From: Paenibacillus sonchi
GTDB taxonomy: Bacteria > Bacillota > Bacilli > Paenibacillales > Paenibacillaceae
Assembly: GCF_016772475.1 (NCBI RefSeq)
Contig: NZ_CP068595.1
Location: 4,588,001 to 4,652,000 of the forward strand
Direction: 5' to 3'
Length of the DNA stretch: 64,000 bases
The notes under the pieces were generated by a model, which was given only the letters and a program-made list of their open reading frames with translations, searched no databases and was not told the DNA's origin. The position numbers were made by a program, and so were the translations under genes. Positions 9,152 through 19,447 of the stretch are shown in pieces (the stretch's first letter is position 1; the number at the start of each line of letters is the position of its first letter).

Positions 9152-9165
9152 TGTAAACGCTATCA
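9152..9165. promoter_or_regulatory. cre site (CcpA operator) before the sugar importer operon
   Basis: TGTAAACGCTATCA matches the cre consensus TGWAANCGNTNWCA at every position. A weaker related site, with three mismatches, lies at 9081-9094 just before the ribosome site. Placement ahead of a sugar uptake operon fits carbon catabolite repression. Confidence 0.7.
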
Positions 9166-9362
9166 TAATAAACGAAAAAAAGTTAAAAAAGCGGAAAAGG
9201 ACGGATTAAAAAAACAGAAAAGATATCACTTTTTTGTTATTTAGGCGTGAAAAAGCCTTATTTAAAGGGGGGATTGCACAGAATATGCGGGGTGAAGGGG
9301 TTTCATTAAAAGACAAACAAGGGGGATGCCCCCGGCTGTGAAAATGCTGCCGGGCATCACCT
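9166..9362. other. non-coding spacer with a GC-rich hairpin
   Basis: A-rich DNA, then GATGCCCCCGGC (about 9325-9336) facing GCCGGGCATC near 9348-9357, a stem with a CC bulge. It directly precedes the long intergenic repeat. No gene is seen. Confidence 0.5.
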
Positions 9363-9671
9363 TTGTTCTTGTATAGGAAATTATACAGTGTAAAAAAATG
9401 TGGATATCTTGGAAGCCTTAGAGGATATAAGCGATGCAGAAGGATTGGGCTCCATCCGCGGACTGATGCGGACAGAGGAGCCCTTATTTCTCCAAAAATC
9501 CTACTTTTTCGGCAGTTACGGACTCAGGAGCCGTTAGATCGTTCGATGGAGCCTGGAATAAAGGGGAAAGGGATAAATAAAGGCATCTCTGTCCGTAGTC
9601 CTGCGGAATAGGCGAATCTTCTATCCATAACGGCTTTCCTGTCCGTAACGGCTGCGGATAGCTCGTGAAGG
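9363..9671 (+). repeat. dispersed ~310-bp intergenic repeat, copy 1
   Basis: The whole segment recurs at 45841-46150, with most bases identical and few length changes; a degenerate copy lies at 45576-45719. It is non-coding. Inside it, GGGCTCC (9448-9454) pairs with GGAGCCC (9477-9483) around an inner TCCGC/GCGGA stem; in copy 2 this arm reads GGGTTCC, a change that keeps pairing through G-U. Two CTGTCCG-N9-CGGA hairpin units sit at 9589-9611 and 9639-9661. No transposase or terminal inverted repeats are seen. Confidence 0.85.
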
Positions 9672-9837
9672 AATAGGGCGATCCGTCTTCAGCATGCCCC
9701 CGTTGATTTTGGAGCGGTGGGGAGCCGGCGTAAGATTCATGGGGAATCGTTCTCCAGGTAACGTTAGAACAAAGACGGCTGCGCTATCCCGTGGAGGATG
9801 GCACAGCCGTTTTTATTCCTTGCTTATTGCGCGGCAA

Positions 9838-12077
9838 TCAGGAGGATTCCTGTTTCTGCAGAATATGATTCATTCTCCATTTGGAGGGGGTAACCCCAAA
9901 ACGCTTTTTAAACTGGGTTGTAAAATAAGTGCTGCTATTGTAGCCCACCTTCTCTGCAATTTCCCGGATATCTAAGCTAAGCTCAGTGACTAATAACATC
10001 TGTGCCTGCTCCAGGCGCAGCAGGTTAACGAAATCGGGAAAGCTGCAGTTGACCTCGTCGGCAATCAGCCTGCTGAGATAAGCGGGGCTTAGCGACAGCT
10101 TGTCGGCAAGCGCATTAAGGGAGAGTCTGGAGTCGTCATAATGATCCCTGATGTAACAAATGGCTTCTACAGCAATGCTCTTGGTCTGTACAGCGCTCAT
10201 GCTGGCAATCCGCTCAAGGGCGGTATTACAGCTGTCTACAATCCAATGCAGCAGCTTGTCATAGCTTTGAATCTGCCAGATGCGCTGGTAATTATCTAGA
10301 AAGCCGGATTGCTGAACGTCTGCATTAAGCTCAGCCGTGCGGCTGAGCTCAAAGGCCAGTCTCGCCAAAGCGATGGTGGCTGACTCGGCGCGGTAACTGC
10401 AGGCTACGGCCAGCAATCGTTCCACCGCCTGCGGAATATGGCCCGAAAGCTCCGTCTGCCTAACGGCTTGCAGCACCGGTTCAAGGGCGCTGTCAGGCAT
10501 GGGGCTGCTGTTGAGATGGATGGTATCATCCGCAAAGATGATGTTCTGGTGTACATGAAATTTAATATACTGCAGACTGTCCGCAGCCTCGTTGTATTTG
10601 GCCCTCAGCAGGTGTAAATCATCCGTCAGTCCGCTGATTCCTAAGGCGCAGCTGACATCTGAATGCTGAAGCCGGGCTGCAATGTCCTCCCATTTGCCGC
10701 GGAACAAGGCGTAATCGTCAAAGCTGCCGCTTCTCAGCTCACTTAGAATAAGCACAGCAGTTCCCTGATGCGGATGGAAGGATTGAACGGCCGCAAGTTC
10801 GGAGAAGGCCAGTTCAATCTGCTCAATGCCCTCCCCGAAGGTCTGCCCGGAGCCTTCAGATGGTTCGGACTCCAGCAAAGTTAGTACGCATACACAATAT
10901 GCTCCCCCGGAAGCGGCTATGCTCATCATCGGCGTACTGCTGTTCTCCGGGGTTCCCGGGGGGACAGCAGCCACCGCATCAAGGCGCTGTCATCGCTTTC
11001 TTTCTTGAGCTGCTCCAGCTTTACGCCAATCTGCTCCAGTTCCTGGCTTACGGTATCGAAATCACCGCCTGTCTTCAGCGCTTCTTCATTGCCGGACAGA
11101 TGAACGATATTGCCGAACAGCCGGCCAATCGGCTTATACATTCGCCGTGAGATCAGGTTGGCGGTTAGGGCAGCGGCAATAATCAATGCTAAGCACAGGC
11201 CGGTCATCAAGGTGCGGGCATTGGAGATATCGCGGATGCTGTCCCTGTAGGAAGTCTCCGACACAAACCATAGCTTGTCCGCAGCAGAATATACATAGGT
11301 AATCAGCTGCGGCTCTCCGCTCCCCCTGTAGACAAAGGAGCCTCTTTCCGGGGAGGAAGCCACTACCTGCTTCAGCATGCCCTCCTCCAGCGGGGTATCG
11401 AGTGCACTGTGCATGAGCACGGATGCATTTCCGTCCAGCACCGCGTAACGGGTGATTTCTCCCTCTTTTTGAGTGAACAGATTGTTCTGCAGCTTGCCCA
11501 GATTGACGGTCAGTGCTACCGCCCCGTAATATTCGCTGTCCGCAAACGCCCGGTCGTTATAGAACACGGTGAGCAGAGTGATTGGGGTACCGTTGTTCAA
11601 GGTTGCCTCCCACAGAAACGGTGACTCAACAATCACATTCTTCCGCATCCGCGAGAACAGCTCCAGCTTGGATTCCGGGCTTAGCGGCAGGTTCTCAAAC
11701 ATCGCAACAGGTTCATCTACCCCCATGATGTAGGCGTTCTCCATATACTGGTTAACAACCAGCGCCCCGCGGATTTGGCTTAAGGCACTGTACAGCTGGT
11801 CGCTCCAGCTCGTATCTCCGTTCATCATGAGCGCGTTGATGTTCGGATTCCTATAAAAGTCCATAGCGTAATTCTGGACGATCTCTTTATAGTTTATAAA
11901 AACGGTTTCAGTATTCACCAGCACATTCTGATTCGCCTTGTTGACATTATCTATCGTAATATTCCGGTACCAATAAAAGATCACAACGGCCAGCACAAGA
12001 ATGCAGCAGACTGAAATTGCGGTCAGGCTCATAAAAAAGCGGGTGTATAATTTCTTTCTTTTTCCCAAGCTGCTCAC
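9838..12077 (-). CDS. membrane-bound AraC-family regulator with extracellular sensor, YtdP-like (one frameshift)
   Basis: Transcription regulator of about 746 residues that probably senses a sugar outside the cell and controls the adjacent importer and pectin genes. Order: a TM segment near residues 17-37 (ending FYWY), an extracellular sensor region, a second TM near 290-312, a HAMP-like linker, and a C-terminal AraC helix-turn-helix pair (LSLNALADKLSLSPAYLSRL, then IREIAEKVGYNSSTYFTTQF). The frame breaks at 10957-10962: the plus-strand G6 run needs one more G, which joins ...ALMRWLLSP to GTPENSST. Start ATG 12077. It is divergent from the GH43 gene across 191 bases. B. subtilis YtdP, in the rhamnogalacturonan locus, has the same architecture. 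Confidence 0.87.
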
Positions 12078-12268
12078 CCCTTAAGGTAAATCTGTTACCC
12101 CCATTCTAGAGGGAAAAGCCATTCGCTGACAAGGAGTGAAATATCGGAAATATAGCATGAAAGTATAAAAACGAAGAAATAGAACATAGAAAATACAAGA
12201 AAGTTAAACATATACAAACTATAATTGGTGGTGCTTACATTTGAATTGTTTTGAGGAGGACTACTGCA

Positions 12269-13833
12269 ATGAGAACATTCCGCAATCCGGTGCTGCCGGG
12301 ATTTTATCCTGATCCTTCCGCGATCCGCGTCGGTGAAGATTATTATCTTGTGACTTCAAGCTTTGAGTTTTTTCCGGGCGTTCCTATCTTCCACAGCAAG
12401 GATCTGGTCAACTGGCGCCAGCTCGGCCATGTACTGGACCGTCCGTCCCAGCTCAATCTGGATCACACGATTCCCTCCATGGGCATTTGGGCACCGACGC
12501 TCCGCTATCATGAAGGAGTCTTTTATATGATTACCACTTATGTTGATAATGACAAAAACCAGCACAATTTCTATGTTACAGCAACCGATCCGGCCGGAGA
12601 CTGGTCTGACCCCATCTGGCTGGAGGATGCACCCGGCATTGACTCCTCCTTGTTCTTCGATGATGACGGTAAGGTGTATTATACGGGCAACCGGGTTCCG
12701 CCGGAAGGGCAGGATTATCCGAAGCATATGGATATCTGGCTGCAGGAGATCGATCTTAGCCAAGGCAGGCTGATTGGCCCGAAGCACAGCATTTGGCAGG
12801 GCGCCCTTAAGGTGGCTCACGCCCAGGAGGGACCGCATATCTATAAAATCGGCGCCTGGTATTACGTACTGATTGCCGAAGGCGGCACCGGGCATACTCA
12901 TGCGATTACGATCGCCAGAAGCAAGAGTATTACAGGCCCGTATGAGGGCCATAAAGCCAATCCGATTTTGACGCACCGCCATCTCGGCAGAGCTTATCCC
13001 ATCGTCAACGTCGGACACGGGGAGCTTGTGGAGACCCAGCACGGTGACTGGTGGATGTTCTGCCTGGCTTCGCGGACCTGCGGCGGCTATTACCGCAATC
13101 TGGGACGCGAAACCTTCCTGACACCGGTCCTATGGGAGAATGAGTGGCCGGTGGTCAACCCCGGCAAAGGCGTGCTTGAACTGGAGTCGCCGGCTCCGGA
13201 TTTGCCGGAGACAAGGTGGCCGGAGCTGCCTGCACGCGATGAGTTTACGGGCAGTGAGCTTGCACTGATTTGGAATTTCCTGCGGACACCGCGGGGGAAT
13301 TCTGGAGTCTTACCGAGAAGCCCGGCTTCCTGCGGCTTCATTTGAAGGCGGAGCGGCTCTCGGAGATTGCCAATCCATCCTTTATCGGCAGGCGCCAGCA
13401 GCATTTGAGCTTCCGGGCGGCGGCTGACATGACGTTTCGTCCCGCTGCCGAAGGGGAGGTTGCCGGACTGGTCCTCCTCCAGAATGCGGATTACCACTTC
13501 CGGTATGAATCGGGGCTGGAGGCAGGGGAACGTGTGCTGCAGTTGATTCAGCGAAAGGGCGGCAGCGAACAGCTGCTGGCGTCCATGCCATATCCGCAGG
13601 ATCAGGTGCAGCTTAAGGTGGAAGCCAGAGGACAGGAGTACAGCTTCTATTACAGATCCTCTGAAGCCGCCAAGTGGACAGCCTTCTTCGAACGGGCTGA
13701 CGGCAGAGTGCTCAGCACGGACCTGGCCGGAGGTTTTACAGGAGCTTATATCGGAATGTACACAAGCTCTCAAGGCGCGGAGAGTGAAAGCTATGCCGAT
13801 TTTGACTGGTTCAGCTATGAAGAACTTGAATAA
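12269..13833 (+). CDS. GH43 glycoside hydrolase (beta-xylosidase/alpha-L-arabinofuranosidase type; one frameshift)
   Basis: Cytoplasmic enzyme releasing xylose or arabinose from oligosaccharides; about 521 residues, no signal peptide. N-terminal five-bladed GH43 domain: RNPVLPGFYPDPS carries the general-base Asp, GIDSSLFFDDDG the pKa-tuning Asp, and AQEGPHIYK the acid Glu. A C-terminal beta-sandwich (GH43_C2 type) follows from about residue 330. The frame breaks at 13293-13297, where GGGGG needs one more G to join ...FLRTPRG to EFWSLTEK. ATG 12269 follows GAGGAGG by nine bases. It begins the pectin gene run and lies 18 bases before the GH28 gene. Exact substrate cannot be told. Confidence 0.88.
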
Positions 13834-13851
13834 TAGGGGAGGTAAGGTTCA

Positions 13852-15306
13852 ATGTGCAGCAATCCGGAAACAATAGCTTACCCGGTTCCAGAGCTTCCCC
13901 GGATTCCCGAACGGACTTTTGTGATCACGGATTATGGGGCGGAAGAAGGAGGGTTTACCCTGTGCACCTCCGCTATTCAGGCTGCACTGGATGCCTGCGC
14001 TGCCATGGGAGGTGGAAAGGTTGTCATTCCGGCCGGCATCTGGCGCACGGGACCGCTTACTTTGCACAGCAGGATTAATCTGAGCGCAGACAAGGGAGCA
14101 TTGGTGCAGTTCGACCCTGACCCCGCCTTATATCCGCTGCTCTCTTCCCAATACGAGGGGAATGCCGGCTGGCGCTGTCAGGCTCCGCTCGATGGTGAAG
14201 GCCTAAGCGATGTGGCAATCACCGGAGAGGGGGTGTTCGACGGCAGCGGCGAAGGCTGGCGTCCGGTGAAGCGGTTCAAGATGACGGAGAAGCAGTGGAA
14301 CCATCTGATTGAATCCGGAGGCGTGCTTGATCCGCAGGGCGAAGTGTGGTGGCCTTCCCGGGAAGCCTTGGAGGGAGAAGGCTTTTGCCGGAAGCTGCGG
14401 GACAAGGGAGACACCCGCATGGAAGCGTTTCTGCCTGCCCGTCCGTATCTCCGTCCAACGCTGCTTAGCCTCCGCAACTGCCGGCGGGTGCTGCTGGACG
14501 GGCCGACCTTCCAAAACTCACCTGCCTGGTGTCTTCATCCCTTTGGATGCGAGCAGATTACCGTACGGAATGTTCAGGTCCGCAATCCCTGGTATTCGCA
14601 GAACGGGGATGGCCTCGATCTGGAATCCTGCACTCATGCTCTGGTTGAGCACAGCAGCTTTGATGTGGGGGATGACGCCATCTGCCTCAAGTCGGGCAAG
14701 GATGAGGAAGGCCGTAAGCGGGGGATGCCCTGCCGGTATATTACCATCCGGAATTGCACGGTATATCACGGGCATGGGGGAGTGGTGATCGGCAGCGAGA
14801 TGTCCGGAGGTGTGCATGCGGTTCGAGTTAGTGACTGTCTGTTCATCGGCACGGACATTGGCCTGCGGTTCAAAAGCACCCGGGGAAGAGGCGGTATGGT
14901 GGAGGATATTGTAATGGAGAATATCAGCATGACGGGAATCATCCACGAGGCCGTATCCTTTCACATGTTCTATGCAGGGGTCGAAGGATCGGAAGGGTAT
15001 GACGAGCAATACTTTTCGGTTACAGAGGAAACGCCGCAGTTCCGGAAGATTACGCTCAAGAACCTTGTGTGCCGTGGAGCGGCAACCGCGCTGCTCGTGA
15101 ACGGGCTGCCGGAGATGCCGCTTGCAGATCTGACCATTGAACAATTCCGCGCAGTGAGTGAACGGGGAATTGTGCTGCGGCATGCTACGGGGCTTACGCT
15201 GGACCGTATCTGGTTACAGACCACGGAAACGCCGGAGATAACGGCGCACCGATGCAGCCAAGTCGTTCTCACCCAGTCCGAAGGTTTGACGATTACTGAG
15301 AAATAA
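13852..15306 (+). CDS. GH28 polygalacturonase-type glycoside hydrolase
   Basis: Hydrolyses alpha-1,4-galacturonan or related rhamnogalacturonan oligosaccharides. 484 residues, right-handed beta-helix. All four GH28 signatures are present: NGDGLD (N251-D256), the catalytic Asp pair in VGDDAICLK (D274/D275), the GHG motif in YHGHGGVVIGSE (H308), and LRFKSTRGRGG. There is no signal peptide, so it works on imported oligomers and is probably an exo-type enzyme. The start has GGGAGGTAAGG upstream. It is likely co-transcribed with the GH43 gene. A stop at 15304-15306 precedes the convergent AraC gene by eight bases. Confidence 0.93.
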   Translation: MCSNPETIAYPVPELPRIPERTFVITDYGAEEGGFTLCTSAIQAALDACAAMGGGKVVIPAGIWRTGPLTLHSRINLSADKGALVQFDPDPALYPLLSSQYEGNAGWRCQAPLDGEGLSDVAITGEGVFDGSGEGWRPVKRFKMTEKQWNHLIESGGVLDPQGEVWWPSREALEGEGFCRKLRDKGDTRMEAFLPARPYLRPTLLSLRNCRRVLLDGPTFQNSPAWCLHPFGCEQITVRNVQVRNPWYSQNGDGLDLESCTHALVEHSSFDVGDDAICLKSGKDEEGRKRGMPCRYITIRNCTVYHGHGGVVIGSEMSGGVHAVRVSDCLFIGTDIGLRFKSTRGRGGMVEDIVMENISMTGIIHEAVSFHMFYAGVEGSEGYDEQYFSVTEETPQFRKITLKNLVCRGAATALLVNGLPEMPLADLTIEQFRAVSERGIVLRHATGLTLDRIWLQTTETPEITAHRCSQVVLTQSEGLTITEK

Positions 15307-15314
15307 ATCAATTT

Positions 15315-16199
15315 CTACGGATGATGGAAATCCGTCTTGACCTTCCGCGAAGGGTGTGACCTTGCTTCTTTCCGGTATTGGAGCGGGGTCAGACCGGTTG
15401 ATTTTTTGAAGGTTTTATTGAAATGGGAGAGATGTTCAAATCCGACAGCGGAGGCGATCTCCTGAATTTTGCCTGTGGACCCGGCAAGCAGGCGTTCGGC
15501 TTCCCTTACGCGGACATGAACGATGTATTCCCGAAAGTGAAAACCCGTCAGCCGGTGAAAGACCCGGCTCAGGTATGAAGGACTAATGTAAAAATTACTC
15601 GCTGTCGCTTCCAGAGTCAGGGCTTCACGGTAGTGATCGCGGATATAGGTGGCAACATCGGTTACCAGATGATGAAGCGGATGTTTGGTCCCGCCGGCCT
15701 GTGAGATGTTCTCTGAACGCTGGAGAAGAATCATCAGCTCGGTGAATAAAGTGATTATGCTGGTTTCGTAATAGGACCGCTGCAGCCGGCATTCTTCCAG
15801 CATGCGGTTCATCAGGCTTTCCGCTTCGTCCTGCTCGCGCAGGTTCAGCTTGAACAGGCGGTACCCGCGGCCATGAAACCAGATGGCTTCATTCTGCAGG
15901 GAAGGCGGCAGAAGAGCGGGGTCATAATTGATCAGAATCCGTTCAAATTCGGCGACTTCAGAGCTTGCTGTGGAATGAAGCTCCCGGCTGGAAATAAGAA
16001 TAAGCTCCCCCTTATGAACCGTAATGACCCGGTCGTCCACAAAGTATACGCGCTCCCCCTGCATCAGATAGTACAGCTCGGTTAAGTCATGGCTGTGGGG
16101 ACGCGGCATTGCGGTAATGCCTTTACGTTTCATATGCTGGATGCTGTAGCGGCCTTCTTCAATATGATATTTGTGATTGGGACTGGTCAGGCTGGTCAT
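15315..16199 (-). CDS. AraC-family transcriptional regulator with N-terminal cupin
   Basis: Cytoplasmic regulator, 294 residues. The N-terminal half is an AraC-type cupin sensor (PHSHDLTELYYLMQGERVYF), and the C-terminal third is the double helix-turn-helix, with LEATASNFYISPSYLSRVF and IQEIASAVGFEHLSHFNKTF, ending at TPLQYR. Start ATG 16199 with AAGGGGAG upstream. It is divergent from the pectin methylesterase gene across 73 bases and convergent with the GH28 gene, so it probably controls one or both in response to a pectin-derived sugar. The effector is unknown. Confidence 0.9.
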   Translation of the reverse strand: MTSLTSPNHKYHIEEGRYSIQHMKRKGITAMPRPHSHDLTELYYLMQGERVYFVDDRVITVHKGELILISSRELHSTASSEVAEFERILINYDPALLPPSLQNEAIWFHGRGYRLFKLNLREQDEAESLMNRMLEECRLQRSYYETSIITLFTELMILLQRSENISQAGGTKHPLHHLVTDVATYIRDHYREALTLEATASNFYISPSYLSRVFHRLTGFHFREYIVHVRVREAERLLAGSTGKIQEIASAVGFEHLSHFNKTFKKSTGLTPLQYRKEARSHPSRKVKTDFHHP

Positions 16200-16272
16200 A
16201 ATTCTCCCCTTCTCTTACGGAGCGTTACGGTTATTATAGAATAAACTTAGGTTGACAGGAAAGGAGCCGCAG

Positions 16273-17163
16273 ATGTTAATTACAGTCTCGAAGAGTGTCG
16301 GTGAAGGGTTCAGCAGTCTACAGGCAGCGCTGGATTCCATTCCGCAGGAATACAAGGAAGCAGTAACGATTCGCATCAAGCCCGGCATTTACGAGGAAAA
16401 GGTTACAGTAAAACAGGGAACACCTCCGGTTCTCCTGCTGGGGGAGGACACGAATTCCACTATCATCACCTGGTCAGACAACGCCCACACTTTAGGTCCG
16501 GACGGAGAGCCGCTTGGCACATTCAAATCCGGCACCCTGAATGTATTCGCCGAACATTTCACGGCTGAGAATCTGACCATCCGGAATGCCTCCGGTCCCG
16601 GCACCGGTCAGGCGGTGGCTGCTTTTGTAGATGCTGGTCATGCCGTATTCCGGCGTGTACGCCTGCTGGGTGACCAGGATACTTTGTACACGGGGCAAGG
16701 GAAACAATATTATAACGAATGCTACATTGAAGGCGATGTGGATTATATTTTTGGCGCTGCTACGGCTTTGTTTGAACGCTGCCGGCTGCATAACAAGCGT
16801 TCCAGGGGATATATTACAGCCGCATCAACGCCCGAAGGCACACCGTTTGGTTATGTGTTCCTCGATTGTGAAATTACCAGCGGTGAAGGGGTAAGCGAGG
16901 TGTATCTTGGACGCCCATGGCGGCCTTATGCCCATGTGGCCTTTATCCGCACTGTCATGGACAGTTCGATTATCGGGGAAGGCTGGCATAATTGGGGGCA
17001 GCCGGACAGGGAGGAAACCAGCCGCTATGAAGAATATGGCAGCAGTGGCCCGGGGGCCAATCCTGAAGCCAGAGCTGCCTGGTCGCGGCAGCTGATTCCA
17101 CAGGAAGCGGCGCAGTATAGGGTGCTGTCCGTGCTTGACGGGTGGCATCCCGAAGGCTATTAA
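16273..17163 (+). CDS. pectin methylesterase, CE8 family
   Basis: Removes methyl esters from (oligo)galacturonate. 296 residues, beta-helix. CE8 motifs seen: GQAVAAFV (substrate Gln), GDQDTLY and GDVDYIFG (the two catalytic Asp), and YLGRPWRPYAH (Arg and Trp of the active site). There is no signal peptide, unlike secreted plant-pathogen enzymes, so demethylation of imported short oligomers in the cytoplasm is inferred. ATG 16273 was chosen for the AAAGGAG ribosome site; an upstream in-frame start at 16252 lacks one. First gene of a plus-strand run with the esterase and the YteR-type hydrolase. Confidence 0.93.
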   Translation: MLITVSKSVGEGFSSLQAALDSIPQEYKEAVTIRIKPGIYEEKVTVKQGTPPVLLLGEDTNSTIITWSDNAHTLGPDGEPLGTFKSGTLNVFAEHFTAENLTIRNASGPGTGQAVAAFVDAGHAVFRRVRLLGDQDTLYTGQGKQYYNECYIEGDVDYIFGAATALFERCRLHNKRSRGYITAASTPEGTPFGYVFLDCEITSGEGVSEVYLGRPWRPYAHVAFIRTVMDSSIIGEGWHNWGQPDREETSRYEEYGSSGPGANPEARAAWSRQLIPQEAAQYRVLSVLDGWHPEGY

Positions 17164-17180
17164 GGGAAGGAGCACTTCGG

Positions 17181-18208
17181 ATGGAGCCTCTGGAACAATA
17201 CATGGAAAAACTGGTTCGGTCAACACAGCGCAATTCGGCATTCAGCAAGGATATCCCCTTTCAGCAGTGGCGCGACGGGCTTGCCGCAGCTTTTACAGAG
17301 CGGCTGGGCGGCTTTCCGGAAATAGCTGAAGAGCTGCGGCCGGTTTTTCTGGAACGTACCGTCTGCTCCGGGTATACCCGAGAACGTATAGAGATCACTA
17401 CCTATGAAGGACTTCGCATGCCGCTGTATCTTCTGCTCCCGGATCAGCCGCTATCTACCCCTGCCCCTGCCGTTCTTGCCATTCATGGACATGGCTACGG
17501 AAGCCGGGAGATCGTCGGCTTGGACCCGGGCGGAGCGGAGCGGCCGGGAGATCCCGGGCTGCATAAGGACTTCGCGGTTTCACTGGCAAGACAGGGCTTT
17601 GTAGTGGCTGCCCCGGAACTGCTCGGCTTTGGCGACAGACGTCTGGAAGAAGACCTGACCAGCGGCGAGCCTGGACGTAATTCCTGCTTCCGCCTGTCTT
17701 CGGCACTGCTGATGGCCGGGAAGACGATGGCCGGTTACCGTATCTACGAAACCATGAGAGCACTGGATTATTTGCAGACAAGGCGCGAGGTTAAGGGCAG
17801 TCACATTGGAATTATCGGTATTTCCGGCGGCGGACTGGTGGCTGGCTTCACAGCCGCGCTTGACCAGCGGATCGCCTGTGCGGTCGTAAGCGGGTATGCC
17901 AATACCTTCGCGGACAGTATTCTGACGCGCAATCATTGCCTCGACAATTATATACCGGGGATACTGCTGGAAGCGGAGATGCCTGATCTTCTGGGCCTCA
18001 TTGCCCCGCGCGGCCTGTTCCTCGAATCGGGCGATGCCGATCATCTGTTTGGCCCCCGGGGGCAAGAATTGCTTTAGCCCGGTTGGAGAGTATTTACGGG
18101 GCAGCACATCATTCCGGGCAGGTTGAGGCGGACTTCTTCACCGGAGGTCATGAGATTCATGGCGGACCGGCCTTTGCCTGGCTGCGGAAGCAGCTTGCCG
18201 GAGCATAA
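17181..18208 (+). CDS. alpha/beta-hydrolase, probable carbohydrate acetyl esterase (one frameshift)
   Basis: About 342 residues after repair. Seen: an oxyanion HGHGYG stretch, the nucleophile elbow GISGGG, an acidic residue in ESGDADHLF, and a late His in GGHEIHGG. This is the dienelactone-hydrolase/acetyl-xylan-esterase type of fold, with no signal peptide. In this cluster, removal of acetyl groups from pectin or rhamnogalacturonan oligomers is the likely role (inference from neighbours). The frame breaks at 18058-18062: GGGGG needs one more G, joining ...HLFGPRG to ARIALARLESIYG. ATG 17181 follows AAGGGAAGGAG by eight bases and lies 17 bases after the CE8 stop. Confidence 0.82.
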
Positions 18209-18245
18209 GGTTAGACTCATATGGATGATTAACGAAGGAGGAATA

Positions 18246-19376
18246 ATGGTGTCTATAACTGAAGCAACAAGCGTTCGCTGGTCCGCTAAAATCGCGGATA
18301 CGATTCTTGGAAGGTGCAATGAGCAGGGAGAGGATGAATATGTGCTGGAACGGTGGGCTTATGTTCCGGGCATGCTGCTGATGGCAATGGCCCGGGCGGG
18401 TGTCCAGCTCGGCCGGCCGGAGTATGTCTCCTATATGGAGCGGCATATGGACACATTCATTGGAGAGGATGGTTCCATTCGGACCTACAGGCTGGAGGAA
18501 TACAACCTGGACCAGATCAATGAGGGCAAAAATCTGTTCTTGCTGTACCAGAAAACAGGAGAAGACCGGTATGCCAAGGCAGCCGATCTGCTGGCCGCAC
18601 AGCTTATTGGACATCCCCGCACCTCCGAAGGAGGATTTTGGCATAAGAAGGTATACCCTTTCCAGATGTGGCTGGACGGGCTGTACATGGCATCTCCATT
18701 CCTGGCAGAATACGGCAAGGTCTTTCAACGTCCTGAACTGATTGACGAGGCAGCGCATCAGCTGCTGCTGGTCGAGCGGCGGACCCGCGATCCGCGTACT
18801 GGCCTGCTCTACCATGGCTGGGATGAATCCAAAGAGCAGGAATGGGCTGACTCGTCTACCGGATTGTCCTCCCATTTCTGGAGCCGGGCGATGGGGTGGT
18901 ATGCGATGGCTATGGTTGACTGCCTGGAGCATTTTCCGCTCGCTCATCCGAAGCGGGGGACAGTCACCGGTATTTTTCAGCGGATGTGCGGTGCGCTTCT
19001 GGAGGTCCAAGATAAGGAGACCGGCCTTTGGTACCAGGTGCTCGATCAAGCGGGGCGAAAGGGCAATTATCTGGAAGCTTCCGGCTCCTGCATGTTTGTG
19101 TATGTGCTGGCCAAGGGGCTGAGACTGGGTTATCTGGAACCGTCTTTTAAAGAGGCGATGCTGAAAGGTTATGGGGGCATTGTGGAGCATTTGACTGAAG
19201 AGGACGAACACGGCGTTCACTTGCATCATATCTGTCATGGGGCGGGTTTGAGCAAGGACCGCAATGGCTCATATGATTACTATATCTCTGAGGAGGTGCT
19301 GTCGGATGTGCCTATGGGGGTAGCTCCCTTATTATTAGCTTCCCTTGAAGTGGAACGGTACCAAGCAGACAGTTAA
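18246..19376 (+). CDS. unsaturated rhamnogalacturonyl hydrolase, GH105, YteR-like
   Basis: Cleaves the unsaturated galacturonyl residue left by rhamnogalacturonan or pectate lyases, a cytoplasmic step of pectin use. 376 residues, alpha/alpha-barrel, close to B. subtilis YteR in length. FQMWLDGLYMASPF carries Asp144, matching the position of the catalytic Asp143 known in YteR; HFWSRAMGWYAMAMVD and the HHICHGAGL stretch are also typical. ATG 18246 lies four bases after AAGGAGG; the GTG next to it is equally possible. Last gene of the pectin run, 37 bases after the esterase, followed by a terminator. It is the main reason to read the cluster as rhamnogalacturonan use. Confidence 0.92.
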   Translation: MVSITEATSVRWSAKIADTILGRCNEQGEDEYVLERWAYVPGMLLMAMARAGVQLGRPEYVSYMERHMDTFIGEDGSIRTYRLEEYNLDQINEGKNLFLLYQKTGEDRYAKAADLLAAQLIGHPRTSEGGFWHKKVYPFQMWLDGLYMASPFLAEYGKVFQRPELIDEAAHQLLLVERRTRDPRTGLLYHGWDESKEQEWADSSTGLSSHFWSRAMGWYAMAMVDCLEHFPLAHPKRGTVTGIFQRMCGALLEVQDKETGLWYQVLDQAGRKGNYLEASGSCMFVYVLAKGLRLGYLEPSFKEAMLKGYGGIVEHLTEEDEHGVHLHHICHGAGLSKDRNGSYDYYISEEVLSDVPMGVAPLLLASLEVERYQADS

Positions 19377-19410
19377 CGATAATCCCAGGCCAAGTGAAGT
19401 TCTGCCCGGA

Positions 19411-19447
19411 AGACAGACCGCCGGTTCTCAGCCAGCGGTCTGTCTTT
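19411..19447 (+). terminator. terminator after the YteR-type gene
   Basis: AGACAGACCGC (19411-19421) pairs with GCGGTCTGTCT (19435-19445), then TTA. The right arm touches the stop codon of the convergent recombinase gene, so both genes share this end. Confidence 0.75.
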
